64,000 bases of DNA from Scatophagus argus (GCF_020382885.2 NC_058512.1:938501-1002500), one strand, 5' to 3'. Shown: positions 13,191 through 24,763, numbered from the stretch's first letter. The notes: a model not told the origin generated them from the letters alone. Numbers and translations: made by a program.

Positions 13191-13372
13191 CACACACGCG
13201 TGCACACACACACACACACGCACACACACACACACACACAGTGTTTAGGGAACTTTTGCTTTCAAGCTGCAGCCAGCAGACGACAAACACATTACTCAAC
13301 ATGACAGAAACGTCCATTCATGAGCCAAATAAGGAGACCTCTACTTCATTAACACTCACATATAGAAAGAAC

Positions 13373-13404
<32 letters not shown>

Positions 13405-13530
13405 TTAACCTCATTCAACCTGTTGTGTCCTGATCAGATTGAAGTCGACTGTGCGTGTGTGTGTGTGTGAGAATAAACCTCCACCTTTTCATCTGGGGGG
13501 TTGACACTGCGTGTGTGTGTGTGTGTGTGT
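13191..13530. repeat. CA and GT microsatellite cluster
   Basis: CA tracts lie at about 13191-13240 and 13374-13404, and GT tracts at about 13453-13468 and 13511-13530. The open frames across them are His/Thr- or Val/Cys-rich artefacts. Confidence 0.9.
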
Positions 13531-13866
13531 TGGGTGGGTGAGTGGGTGCAGGGGTAATGGGTGGGGGTCAGGGTGGAGCCGCCCAGTCTAAGCCAGCACA
13601 CACAGAGGGGTTGTTGCTCACAGACCCTCGATGTTCTCGGCTCTAAATCACTCGCCAAACAATCTGGTCGACCTCAACTATGAAAACTTTGACAAACACG
13701 ATGAGCGCGACAAGCGGATCACCAAACCTCAGCTCATTGACGCAGTTTCACACTCGACTGGAGGCCAATGAGTCAATCAAAACCAAAATATGTCGAAATA
13801 ATTTCAGATATTCACTCTGGCAGACTGACTGCATGAGATGCTGTTGCTGGTTTTAATCTGAGGACT

Positions 13867-14075
13867 TAAAGGAGCAGTTCAACATTTTGGGAGACTTTTG
13901 CTGAGAGGAAGACGTTCAGACTCGACACCATGAAGCCACAGCAGAGGGTTAGCTTAGCTTAGCACAAAGACTGGAAGCAGGGGGAAACAGCTAGCCTGCT
14001 CTGCCCTCAGCAGGAAGTCACTGGCAGGCTGCACAGCTTGTTGTTTTTGTGATATAAAGAGTAAACGGTAATCAG
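13867..14075 (+). repeat. Copy of a widespread teleost dispersed repeat (AAAGGAGCAGTTCAACATTTT type)
   Basis: The head AAAGGAGCAGTTCAACATTT and the core GTTAGCTTAGCTTAGCA then AAGACTGGAAGCAGGGG are familiar from many fish genomes. A second, shorter copy occurs at 56119-56235. Confidence 0.65.
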
Positions 14076-14732
14076 AGAGCTCCAGAGGTGCTTCTCCTGG
14101 TAAAAGGAGGACCTCTATGATATAGAAATAAGTAAAAATCCTGTGTTCAAAGTTTTACTCAAAGTATTGTCACATCGGTCCATAAATACTGCACTGTAGT
14201 ACTGCTGTAGTACTGGATTATTATGGATAAACTGAGTTAACCAACTGTTTGTTCATTAACTGATCGTGATGCTTTGCATGTAAATAACGTGATAATAAAG
14301 CAGCTAAAGCTGTCAGGCTCTTCAGCACACTTCACATCCATTCAGTCTCAGCCCCTCAAGTCCTGCTCACAAAGTGGTCTGCCCAGCTCACATGAGAAAA
14401 GATTTGTTTACAACCACCAGGACAGCAGTGGCGCATCAGCTGTTTCTGCTCTGCGTCGGATCAAACTGTGAGCCAAATCACTAAAGTTAACATAACAATG
14501 CACCTTTTCAATAAAACCTGATAAAAGAACCGCGTGCTTCCCTCGCTCCAACGAGCAAACGGTGTGACATCTCGTGTGTGTGTTGGTATCAGGAGTAAAC
14601 CTCGTACTGTACCTGTCAGCGCGCTGCGGTGAAGCCTGAGCTCTCCGGCGGTCCAGATGCGGAATGAAGCGCACGTCAAGGTGGAACCAAACTGGCGCTG
14701 TGGATGGCACAGACGCACTCCCGCCTGCTCCT

Positions 14733-14809
14733 GTGTGTGAGTGAGTGAGTGAGTGAGTGTGTGTGAGTGAGTGAGTGTGTGAGTGAGTGAGTGAGTGTGT
14801 GTGTGTGTG
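14733..14809. repeat. GTGA/GT compound microsatellite
   Basis: Alternating GTGA and GTGT units run for about 75 bases. They generate the His/Thr/Leu/Ser-rich part of a 243-codon open frame at 14408-15139 on the minus strand, which I do not regard as a gene. Confidence 0.9.
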
Positions 14810-15512
14810 ATGAGAGGAGTCTGCGCTCTGACGCACGCAGGTGAAATTAAATGCAAAACTGCGGGAAACTCCGGTGAAATCCGCAGGTTTTATGTCCAGG
14901 TGTTTTTGTCGGAAATAAGCTTTAACAAACACGCCGAAGCTGAAGTGGGTCTGCGGTGTTCGGGTTTTTGTTTCGAGCCTCAAACAGAGGAGGTGCCCCT
15001 CGACTCCTGTTGCTCCTCCTGCCTGCCCACAGTCCGATAAAACGTTGCGTTTAAAGTCCGTCTGTTCCAATAAAATGCTCCTATTTGCCATCAAAGTATG
15101 AACAGGTGTGAAACTCAAAGGGTCCACTTTATAACTCACTTTAATCTCAAATCAAAGGATGTAAAATCATCACGTCTGGAGTGAAAGTGAGTTTATTTAT
15201 TCTGAACTGAAGAAAACTAAGACAGTGACAATGATGTAAGCAGCAGGGCCGTAGACAAATTGAGGTCCAAGCTGCCTCGGCCCCCCACCCCCCCCCACAC
15301 CCCGCGACCAGATTTATGAACATTATGCATTTTAAGCCTTTCACTTGACGCTGTTTGTGTTTTATGAGTTTTGGATGTGCAGGAAAAGACGAAATCAGGA
15401 GGTGGTGTTCGTTGTCTTTGTCATGTGACCTGCTGTCTCAGTTTGGTTGGGTTTTGGATGAGATCATTATGTTACATAGCGTTGACATTTTACATTGTAT
15501 GGCATGTCCGCA

Positions 15513-15648
15513 GGGCGGCACGGTGGTGCAGTGGTTAGCACTGTTGCCTCATAGCAAGAGGGTTCCAGGTTCAAATCCCGGTCTGGGCCCTTCTATGTGG
15601 AGTTTGCATGTTCTCCCTGTGCCTGCGTGGGTTTTCTCTGGGTTCTCC
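15513..15648 (+). mobile_element. tRNA-derived SINE, 3'-truncated
   Basis: The head GGGCGGCACGGTGGTGCAGT contains an A-box-like TGGTGCAGTGG. GGTTCAAATCCC is a B-box-like motif, so the head derives from a tRNA. The body (GGAGTTTGCATGTTCTCCCT) is the common fish SINE body. Homology stops near GGTTCTCC, so the 3' half is missing. A near-complete copy lies at 31393-31685 on the other strand. Confidence 0.85.
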
Positions 15649-18600
15649 AAAAACGAATTTTGGAGATACGTTTTTTTCACGGGGCAGCGATGATACATGA
15701 CCTACGTTAAGACAGGCTGATGCTGACTTTTGATTTCAAAGTCCTGCATTTGTTGGACCCACCCACCACGTCAGCTGACATTTTCTGTGACATTCACGTC
15801 TAAGAAGACACGTGAAAATCAAAGCGTGTTGCGACTTCAGACGCTGGCCTGTTCTTCGTCTGCCAGGGGAAGCTCTTCCTGTGTCTACGTCGAGGTAATC
15901 AGGACCAGTTCCAGGCTGTTGGGCTGTTCAGACGAGCCTCACGCTGCGGGGAGCGTTTCCCAACACCGAGGATTAATTCACCCCAATCATCACATCCCCC
16001 TCCGTCCATCCATCTCCGCTTATCTCCTCCTGCCTCACCGTCTCCTGATAGATGATTTTATATTCACAGCACGCCCAACCTTCTCTCCTCGGTCGCTTCA
16101 CATGTGTTGTTTCAGGCTCATTACAGTAAGAGAAGGTTTAAGACTGAACGGGCACACGGCCAGACGTAGAACATTTTATTCTCGCAGCTCGTCGGGGTCA
16201 TCGAGGACATTAACTGAAATACTTCATGAAGAATCGAACATCAGAAATAAAACATGCACATTAATATGGAAGCTGTGATCCTTCTGGTTTCCTCTGGAGA
16301 GACTTAGTCAGTATTCAGCCTCGTGTCAATGCTGCTTGTTAAGACAAAATAAGATTTGTTTAAGTCCAGGATGCTGTGAATGTGCAGGACTTGGGGTTCC
16401 GGGCTGTAAAGCCAAACGAGCTTCATGCTTCAGTCCTGTTCGCTCTGCTTAAAGTGCACCTTTAATTGCACCGTCGTCGCGGTCAGCGAGCTTTAGAGCA
16501 AAAGGTTAAAGTAATAAACAGCTGAAAAGGTCGCCGCTCGGGCTGCGGGCTGAAACGGCTCAGCGAGAGGTTCGTGTCACGGAGTAAATCTTGTCATGAA
16601 CTTAATGAGTTTTAATGAACTGAGTTCGACCTGCAAGCTGAGCAACAAACCTTTGGTGGCCAAAACTATGTGGACACTCAAACGTTACACCTGGATGGTT
16701 TCAGGCTCTTCACCAGGAACTGGCTGCAGAGATCTGGTGTAGCCAGGGACTCAAGTACTACACTAAAGTACAAATTCAAGTACTAATACCTCAGCTGTGT
16801 GCAGTGCATGTTGGACAGGAGGTCTTTGTACCCGCTCGGGGTGGAGTTCTGGGTTTAATGACATGAACACACATGCCAAACACTGAGACTTTAACGCGCT
16901 GCAGCCCCTCCCCAACATAACTTAAATGACTTGTGGCTCATTCACAATTCATGGAGTGGAGAACAAGAAGTGTTTTTGTATTTATTGTCCACACTTCTTA
17001 TTTTACTTGCTTGCTGTTGTGTTTACTTATTCTGAGATAAGTCAGCTTCTTAAAGCCTGTGATTTGCATATTTAGTCTGATTTAATTCTTGACGATTGCA
17101 CACACTATGTTCAAACTCAAAGACAACAACAAACTCCTTTGGAGATAAAACATTTTGACTGTTAAAAGAGAAACTGAAGCAGTTCACTCAGTTTTCATGA
17201 TCTATGAAAATATCCTGAGATCACAGATCCAGACCTGTTGAACCTTCTCATCCAAAAGTGAGATCCAATCAGCTGAACATGACTTCATGTTTGATGTTCA
17301 CTGTCAAAGCTCTCAGTGCAGCCTTTAGCAAACTGTGACTCTGCAGGTTTGGCCTTAGAAGAACCTGCTGATGATTTTAATCCAGCTCTGAAGAGCTGAG
17401 AAATCCAGACTCGTGACGGATCGTCAGCAGTCAGACTAACTCACTGATGGCAGACCTGGTGCAGACCTGGACGTGGAGTCGAGCTCCTGAACAGACCGAC
17501 TCTGTCAGAGTAAAACACAGAGGCTGCTGTCTGAGGCTGAAGGTCTGCACCTTCCTCCGCCCTGCCCCCCTCCGGCTCCAACAGCCCAGCCCACACACAT
17601 ATGCTCACATGTGGCCTCCTCAAAGAGCTGCTTCTGTGCTGCCTGCTGGTTCTGGAGAAGGTAAACACTCGCTCGGCTCATTGAGGCCTCTCCTCGTGTT
17701 CACCTCGGCAACAAGGGCTGAGTTCAAGGTTAGTCTGTCGGGGGAGAGGAGGCATGAAACGCCGCCTCCGCCTGATGGCTCTGATGGAGTTCAAACACAG
17801 GACGGCAGCAGGCAGTTTCACTGACCTCATGTGTACTTTTAATGTCCACGAGTTCGATGGACAGATGAAGCCATGCAGGACTCAGTCGCTCTGCTGGTCC
17901 GCTGTGATCCCGACTGAAACATCTCGATGCTCGTCAGATGGACTGGATCTGGATCGTCCTCTGTGAATCCATTACACATTCCTGCACATCACCCAGTTAC
18001 ACTCTGTCACACAGTTTTCCCTAACCATGTTCTGAAAACTAGTTTTTGACTTTTATTCTTTGTATTTTTCTAATTAGAACTCAGTGTGAGATATCTCGAA
18101 AACTGTGCGAATGAAATCACTTTTTTCTCAAATTTGTGGGCCATGAAAATGAAGCTTGTTTGTTTAAAATCTGTCACACCCAACTTTTCTTCACAATAAG
18201 CTTCAGTGCACTTGAGGGAGATGATGTTCCACAGCTGGGTGTGACTGGTTATCACACTGAGGGTTTAACACACAGATTTTTGCCCCTTTGTTTTTGGATC
18301 GTTGATAAGAAAAAGCAGCAGGGAAGAAGAAAACGTCGCAGTCGCACGTTAGGCCATCAGACAACATAACTGAGTTTGTTGTGCAGTTGATGTCACGTCT
18401 TGACTGACCGGAGGGACAGGAAGTTCGGGGGATAAAACGAGTCAGAGCGATCTGGGAGGACCGAGTCCTTCCTGTGGTGAGATACCACCTTTCTGTCAGC
18501 CTCTATCTCAGCACACACATGTGAAGCAGGAGACTCAGTGGGAGATAAGCAGAGACCCGGCGGCACCGACTTCACGCTGGACTCTGTGGGAAATACTCGA

Positions 18601-18720
18601 TCCTGATGAGAAGGATGCTGTGGGTCAGCAGGGGAGGAAGACCTTTGAAGAGACCAAATTTATGTGGACAAAGTGGGTTGGCAAACAGCTCTGCAAAATG
18701 GTTTCAGAAACATCATCTGT
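15649..18720. other. No gene seen
   Basis: A 182-codon open frame at 15730-16278 (plus) has no recognisable domain, composition bias or splice context. Another at 17447-17824 is similar. I see nothing else to annotate here. Confidence 0.4.
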
Positions 18721-18721
18721 C

Positions 18722-19145
18722 TTAGATAGATAGAAAGATAAGAACTTTATTGATCCCGCAGAAAATTGTTGTGTCAGGGTTGCAATACAAAGAAGCATAC
18801 ATAAGTAGAAAGTAATTTTCCCACACAATATAATAATATATACAAAAATAACAGAGTATATTGTATATACATGAGAAACAGATAGATAACGGCAGATAAG
18901 GTGCAGAATGGGAACAGATAAGGTGCGCATACAATCTTAAAGTGTTAACTGTAGTGCAGGTTAAATTGTTTTATCCTATGAGTCCGATAGCCACAGGGAG
19001 GAAGGACTTCCTGTGGCGTCCTGTGGAGCACCTCGGTGGTCTCAGTCTATGACTGAAGGTGCTGCAGTAGGATTCCAGTGTGGCCTGCAGGGGGTGGGAC
19101 TTGTTGTTTAGGATGTTGAGCAGTTTCCTCAGCATCCTCTGCTTC
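18722..19145 (-). mobile_element. 5'-truncated LINE (non-LTR retrotransposon) 3' fragment
   Basis: Read on the minus strand, 19145 to about 18968 encodes a LINE reverse-transcriptase C-terminal tail containing NNKSHPLQATLESYCSTF and GRHRKSFLPVAIGL, then a stop. A short 3'UTR follows and ends in GGGATCAATAAAG and a TATC/GATA microsatellite tail at 18722-18740. This is the usual form of a 5'-truncated insertion. The clade (for example Rex1 or L2) was not determined. Similar bare tails occur near 9940, 43790 and 57980. Confidence 0.8.
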
Positions 19146-19789
19146 TACTCAGAAGTAAAAACATGCCTGAAGTAAAAATTTCAAGGTGAAAGTTCAGAAA
19201 TGTTCCAGTGTTGTCAAAGCAAGAATATTTTTTATGAATCTGTACCCTGAGGGTTTGAACAAGAACAGATCCAACATGTGCTGGAAGCATCGGGCAGACC
19301 AGCCCGTCTCTCCAAAACTCTGCAGGTCACACCAAAACTATGTGGATGGACAACCAACCCACTGGAAGCATGTGACTGGTTACCTGTCATCACTGTTACC
19401 TGTGCAGGCTTCCTCATGTCAGAAAACATCAGAATGTAAAACAAAAGTAATCACGGTCAGTTAAACAGACAAAAGAGAAAACAGACTCTTTGGATAGATC
19501 ACATAATAACCTGAATGACTGGTTTATGTCTTTCATGTCCTGTATTTGGTATTAAGAGCCTTGAGCAGAGACAACACAGTTAAAACATCCCAAATGGCCA
19601 TCAGTGTAACAGAGTGGTGTCATTTTAAATCAGACACATCATGAACGTGTCATGTGAAATACTTCCTTGTTCCCTCCCCTTCAGATCTACAGTTTGAAGA
19701 TGGGTGGAACCAACATGGTGGTGAGGTGCAGGAGCTGACAGGCCTCGTTCACTGCAGAGACACATGTTGTTTAGATCAGAGCTCAGACT
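19146..19789. other. Intergenic region upstream of the TRIM gene
   Basis: No coding sequence was recognised. The stretch presumably holds the TRIM promoter region. The only clear motifs are the ISRE-like elements that follow at 19790. Confidence 0.4.
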
Positions 19790-19816
19790 GGTTTCACTTT
19801 TGATGAAAGTGAAAGT
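19790..19816 (+). promoter_or_regulatory. Paired ISRE/IRF-like element before the TRIM gene
   Basis: GAAAGTGAAAGT at 19805-19816 fits the interferon-stimulated response element core GAAANNGAAA. Just left of it, GTTTCACTTTT at 19790-19800 is a near-match on the opposite strand. The pair ends 27 bases before the TRIM start codon. Fish TRIM genes of this type are often interferon-inducible, so an IRF/STAT-responsive proximal promoter is a reasonable inference. Confidence 0.6.
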
Positions 19817-19843
19817 CAGACAGTCGTTGAGCTGAGAGGTGAA

Positions 19844-21529
19844 ATGGCACAGAATTCAGGTCAGCTGGACCACGAAACCTTCTGTTGTTCGATCTGTCTG
19901 GATCTACTGAAGGATCCGGTGACGATTCCCTGTGGACACAGCTACTGTATGAACTGTATTAAAACCCACTGGGATGAAGGGGATGAAAGGAGAATCCACA
20001 GCTGCCCTCAGTGCAGGCAGACCTTCACACCGAGGCCTGTCCTGATGAAAAACACCATGTTAGCAGTTTTAGTGGAGCAGCTGAAGAAGACTGGACTCCA
20101 AGCTGCTCCTGCTGATTCCTGCTATGCTGGACCTGAAGATGTGGCCTGTGATGTCTGCACTGGGAGAAAACTGAAAGCCCTCAAGTCCTGTCTGGTCTGT
20201 CTGGTCTCTTACTGTGACAAACACCTCCAGCCTCACTATGATGTGGCTCCTCTAAAGAAACACAAGCTTGTGGAGCCCACTGAGAAGCTCCAGGAGAACA
20301 TGTGCTCTCGTCATAATGAGGTGATGAAGATGTTCTGCCGTACTGATCAGCAGTGTATCTGTTATCTCTGCCCTGTGGATGAACATAAAGGCCACGACAC
20401 AGTGTCAGCTGCAGCAGAAAGGACTGAGAGGCAGAGAGAAGTCGAGGTGAGTCTACAAAACATCCAGCAGAGAATCCAGGACAGACAGAAAGACCTGAAG
20501 GTGCTTCAACAGGAGGTGGAGGCCATCAGTCGCTCTGCTGATAAAGCAGTGGAGGACAGTGAGAAGATCTTCACTCAGCTGATCCGTCTCATGGAGAAAA
20601 GAAGCTCTGATGTGAAGCAGCAGCTCAGATCCCAGCAGCAAACTGAAGTGAGTCGAGTCTTGGAGCTTCAGGAGAAGCTGGAGCAGGAGATCACTGAGCT
20701 GAAGAGGAAAGACGCTGAGCTGAAGAAGCTCTCACACACAGAGGATCACACCCAGTTTCTACACAACTACCCCTCACTGTCAGCACTCAGTGAGTCCACA
20801 CACTCATCCAGCATCAACATCCGTCCTCTGAGACACTTTGAGGATGTGACGGCTGCTGTGTCAGAGCTCAGAGACAGACTACAGGACGTCCTGAGGGACA
20901 CATGGACAAACATCTCAAAGGCTGAAGTGGATGTTTTACCATCAGGACCAGAACAAAATACCAGAGCTGACTTCTTAAAGTATTCACATGAAATCACACT
21001 GGATCCAAACACAGCACACACACTGCTGTTATTATCTGAGGGGAACAGAAAAGTCACAGTAATGAATCAACCTCAGTCTTATCCTCATCACCCAGACAGA
21101 TTCACTGTCTGGTCTCAGGTCCTGAGCAGAGAGAGTCTGACTGGACGTTGTTACTGGGAGGTGGAGCGGACAGGAGGAGGAGTTTATGTAGCAGTCGCAT
21201 ACAAGAACATCAGCAGAGCAGGGGGGTCGAATGAATGTGGATTTGGATTAAATGACAAATCCTGGTCGTTACGTTGTTACACAAACAATTATGAGTTTTC
21301 TTACAACAACATCAAAACTCCTGTCTCAGGTCCTCAGTCCTCCAGAGTAGGAGTGTACCTGGATCACAGAGCAGGTACTCTGTCCTTCTACAGCATCTCT
21401 GAAACCATGACTCTCCTCCACAGAGTCCAGACCACATTCACTCAGCCTCTCTATGCTGGACTTAGACTTTACTGGCCTTTTGGAGCCGCTGCTGAGTTCT
21501 GTAATACTGAAAATATTAAACTGAAATAG
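19844..21529 (+). CDS. Intronless TRIM E3 ligase-like protein (RING, B-box, coiled coil, PRY-SPRY)
   Basis: Predicted ubiquitin E3 ligase of the fish TRIM16/TRIM25-like and finTRIM-type expansion, commonly linked to antiviral signalling. The 561-residue frame is complete. The RING finger occupies about residues 14-58 with C15, C18, C30GHSYC35, C38 and C54-PQ-C57. Two B-box-type zinc motifs follow, about residues 105-145 (CDVC...CDKH) and 153-190 (MCSRHNEV...CPVDEHKGHDT). A coiled coil runs about 195-300. A PRY-SPRY (B30.2) domain runs about 370-555, with LDPNTAHTLLLLSE, GRCYWEVE and RVGVYLDHRAGTLSFY. The ATG at 19844 gives the usual TRIM N-terminus. All domains lie in one exon with no interruption. 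A poly(A) signal is at 21861. The exact subfamily cannot be named from sequence reading alone. Confidence 0.92.
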   Translation: MAQNSGQLDHETFCCSICLDLLKDPVTIPCGHSYCMNCIKTHWDEGDERRIHSCPQCRQTFTPRPVLMKNTMLAVLVEQLKKTGLQAAPADSCYAGPEDVACDVCTGRKLKALKSCLVCLVSYCDKHLQPHYDVAPLKKHKLVEPTEKLQENMCSRHNEVMKMFCRTDQQCICYLCPVDEHKGHDTVSAAAERTERQREVEVSLQNIQQRIQDRQKDLKVLQQEVEAISRSADKAVEDSEKIFTQLIRLMEKRSSDVKQQLRSQQQTEVSRVLELQEKLEQEITELKRKDAELKKLSHTEDHTQFLHNYPSLSALSESTHSSSINIRPLRHFEDVTAAVSELRDRLQDVLRDTWTNISKAEVDVLPSGPEQNTRADFLKYSHEITLDPNTAHTLLLLSEGNRKVTVMNQPQSYPHHPDRFTVWSQVLSRESLTGRCYWEVERTGGGVYVAVAYKNISRAGGSNECGFGLNDKSWSLRCYTNNYEFSYNNIKTPVSGPQSSRVGVYLDHRAGTLSFYSISETMTLLHRVQTTFTQPLYAGLRLYWPFGAAAEFCNTENIKLK

Positions 21530-21860
21530 ACAGAAGTCACAAAAAGCTGTAGGATTTAGTGACACCTAGTGGTGAATCGACAACTAACCGCAGACCAGCT
21601 GGACTCCCCCTCCTTTGGCCACTTCTAGCAGTTTAAGAATTTAAACGCATTTGTTTTGTTTCTGTGTTTGTTGCTAAGAGCAGAGATCACCTGTCTATCT
21701 AACACTGTAAAACTAATTAAGGAGATCATTCATTATGTGCTTGTACACAGCTGAGATTCTGGTCTGATTGTGTGGATGAAACGTGAACACATGAAATCAC
21801 TGACCGATTGAACGGACTTTACGGACGGGACGTGTGAACAGAATGCGTGTTCACTCTATG

Positions 21861-21866
21861 AATAAA
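21861..21866 (+). terminator. Poly(A) signal AATAAA of the TRIM gene
   Basis: Canonical AATAAA lies 332 bases after the TRIM stop codon. It is the first clean plus-strand signal downstream and is followed by a T-rich stretch. Confidence 0.6.
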
Positions 21867-22224
21867 CAAACATGTGCCAAGCTTTTTCTTTTTGTCTTCA
21901 TTCCAGAGAATCATAAAAGCTGATGGAGAAAACAGCTCTTAAATCTCAAAGCCAGACTTGTCTCTGTTTTTTCCCAGTAAGTATCAAAAGTAAAAGTACT
22001 CATTCGTAGTACACAGAAACAAAGATTAAACGTGACATTAAAACAAGGCAACAAATTATATACCAGTTGCTTGAACTTTACACGCGTAAACTGGAAATGA
22101 ATGAATGCTGTGTCAAATGTATTTGGTCGCTGCTATGTCATGGGTCAGTAATTTGACGGACTTCAGGAGAGGAAGAAGAAGACGAAGAAGAAGAAGAAGC
22201 CAGACTGACTGTCGGTGACATAAA

Positions 22225-22269
22225 CCAATCAGAGAACACTTCACTGGTGCCTGGTAACCAGCGACCAAT
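22225..22269 (+). promoter_or_regulatory. cetn3 proximal promoter: CCAAT boxes and RFX X-box-like motif
   Basis: CCAAT boxes sit at 22225-22229 and 22265-22269. Between them, GGTGCC-T-GGTAAC at 22246-22258 matches the RFX X-box consensus (GTNRCC, spacer, RGYAAC) at 11 of 12 fixed positions. The block ends 115 bases before the cetn3 ATG. RFX factors control many centriole and cilium genes, which fits a centrin gene. Confidence 0.55.
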
Positions 22270-22384
22270 AGGACGCTTGTGTGTGAGCGCGGAGAAACTG
22301 ATTGTATTGTGTGTGTGTTCGTCGCGGTATCTGTGTATTTTGCGACGCTAAAATTTAGTTTCAGGATTTTAACCTCCACCCACA

Positions 22385-24348
22385 ATGAGTCTGTCCCTGA
22401 GGTAAACCAGTCTGCGTCACTTACTGCTCCTCACGTCTTCGGCACGGCTCATTTCACTGCCAGCAGACAGCCAGAGCAGGTCCTGTTAGCAGGTCCAGCT
22501 AGCGTTAGCATGTCTGCCTTCTAGCAGTTAGCTCGCTGGTTGTGTTGCTTACCAACGTCCGTGTACAACGTCGCGGTGTATCACACAGTTTGGCTCAATG
22601 TGAATTAGTAAAACATTATTGTAGCTAAGAGTTAATTAGCGTATTGATTTTTGTAATGTATGAGATAGCGTAACTGTTAGTAATTTAGTACATTATTGAT
22701 AGTTTTTCTAGTACTTCATGAATTGAATTCGTGATAATTCACGTAGCTTTACCATAACGTGTTTCCTGTGAATTTAACGCCGATTATTACCGTTTAATGT
22801 TGTTATAATGTCTCCCATTGAATGACAGCTAAACTTGTGTTGTGCCGAATGTGTCTCATCAGATTGCGTGGCCACTTTTTATTCTGTTCTCTACAGGCAA
22901 ACCAGTACATTAGAGTTTTATTTTTAGTAAGAGCTGCTTTAAGCATATGTTACAGTATAATGAAGTTTGTGCAGCAGTAACACTGTCACATATGTTGGTG
23001 TAATGTTGACGTGGCTTTCCAGGCCTGAACTTGCAGCAGACAAAAACAAACGCAAGAAGAGGAGAGAGCTCACTGAGGACCAGAAACATGAAATCAAAGA
23101 AGCTTTTGACCTGTTTGACACTGACAAAGACAAAGAAATCGACTACCATGAGCTGAAGGTGAGCAGTGAAGGACGCTTGTGACAGAAAAGGGGTTGTTTT
23201 ACAAATATGTTGTTCAGGTGGTCTAATATTATGCTTCAACAGCCAGGCTGTTTGTTGTTAAACAGAATACAGCATCTCATCCTGATTCTGATTGTGTTTG
23301 GGTTGTCATGTTTACATGGAACATGTACAGTGTCCAGGGACAACATGTCACTGAACCAGCTGAGGTTGAGTCGGGTGGTTGAGGTGTAGAGACGTCGTGG
23401 ACGTTCCTTCACACAGATAATCATGTCAGAATCATGAACACAGGGATACAAACAACCTGGTTTCTCTAAGTTCCATGTGAACCCTGTAAACACACTCATT
23501 GATTACATTTAGGATTAAGTTGTTCCCTTTAAGTGTACTTTATTTCACAGTTTTCAAATCCTGACAGGTGGCGATGCGGGCACTTGGCTTTGAGGTGAAG
23601 AAAGTGGATGTTTTGAAGATTCTCAAAGACTATGACAGAGAGGGAAATGGCAAAATAACATTTGAGGATTTCAGTGAAGTTGGTGAGTTTCCTTCAGAGA
23701 GATGTCATGATACATGTGACAGTTAAAGTGGCTGATAGGAGGGGATGAATCTGTCGTTATCCTTCATAAATCCTGAATGTGTTCACATGTTTCTACAGTG
23801 ACCGATCGCATCCTGGAGCGAGACCCGAAGGAGGAGATCCTGAAGGCCTTCAAGCTGTTTGATGACGACGAATCAGGAAAGATCAGCCTGAGGAACCTGA
23901 GGCGAGTCGCTCGAGAACTCGGGGAGAACATCAGCGACGAGGAGCTGCGCAGCATGATCGACGAGTTTGACGCTGACGGAGACGGTGAAAGTAAGTGATC
24001 GACCTCACAAACCTCATAAGAAGGAGCCAAAGATATGAAACAAACACTTTGTACTGTACTGAACTGTACTGTCTCGTACAATGAAAACCGATAGAAACAT
24101 TCACTTATTCAGTGTAATTGAGCATTTTTTACTGCCTGAAGTAGCACCAAATATTTGCTTCTTTATTTGGAAACTGTCTTTTAAAACAACGATTTGTTTC
24201 TGCTGTCGTTGGGGTTCTTAAATCTCTCATAATGAATATTCTAACATGACAAAGTTGATTCTCTGTCAGTATTCCGTTGTGTTAAGCCCCCCTTTGTGTT
24301 CCAGTAAACCAGGAGGAGTTCGTCTCCATCATGACCGGAGACTCATGA
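22385..24348 (+). CDS. cetn3: Centrin-3, EF-hand centrosome protein
   Basis: Calcium-binding centrin of the centriole/spindle-pole, related to yeast Cdc31, acting in centrosome duplication. Exons are 22385-22401 (encodes MSLSL plus part of R), 23023-23158, 23568-23682, 23799-23990 and 24305-24348. All introns are GT-AG and the frame is kept across each join, giving 167 residues, the human CETN3 length. The N-terminal KRKKRREL patch, [10 protein letters not shown] and [18 protein letters not shown] are centrin-3 hallmarks. Four EF-hands are visible: [36 protein letters not shown] and DADGDGEINQEE. The protein ends MTGDS. Loops 1 and 4 keep acidic positions well. The tiny first coding exon would be missed by an ORF search but fits the known N-terminus exactly. 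Confidence 0.97.
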
Positions 24349-24757
24349 TGAAGAGCTTGGAGTCGGTTCGATGGTCCATGTTGAAGTTGAGTGACTGAAC
24401 ATCTGAGCGTGAAGGTGAAGGCGTGAGTCGGCCTCCTGTGGACGGCCTGACTCGAGGTGGTTGGTACTTGATTCATTACATTAGAGCAGCAGGTGGTTGC
24501 CTGTCACTCTTTACTGAAGATGAAGCTCTTTTGTTTGTTTGCTGTCGTGGACTTTTACGTGTTTCTGGCTGTCACATGATGAAAACTGCTGGGGGTTCAG
24601 CTTTTCTTAGTCCTTCTTGATGTGACTCTTTGATTTTGTACGTGTTCTTATTTAGTAGAAAAAACGAGATACTTCATATTGTAGATGATCATTTTCACTG
24701 GTTGTCTTTTCCGTTTACGTAACGTGAACGTTTGAATGTGCTATTTATTTTGAACAA

Positions 24758-24763
24758 AATAAA
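24758..24763 (+). terminator. Poly(A) signal AATAAA of cetn3
   Basis: Canonical AATAAA lies 410 bases after the cetn3 stop codon, followed by a TG/T-rich stretch typical of a cleavage site. Confidence 0.65.

Noticed and set aside
14408..15139. 243-codon minus-strand open frame
   Set aside because: Its middle is the translation of the GTGA/GT microsatellite (His, Thr, Ser and Leu runs). The rest has no recognisable domain or splice context.
15240..15300. CAGGGCCG-type sequence resembling a DNA-transposon end (also at 45644)
   Set aside because: No matching inverted end or target duplication was found within reach, so an element could not be delimited.
15520..15582. Possible tRNA gene (A- and B-box motifs, also at 31617-31670)
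   Set aside because: The boxes belong to the SINE head, which continues into the SINE body. No cloverleaf with proper acceptor stem was seen.
15730..16278. 182-codon plus-strand open frame
   Set aside because: No domain, no composition typical of coding sequence, and no promoter or splice signals. It is within chance expectation for this much DNA.
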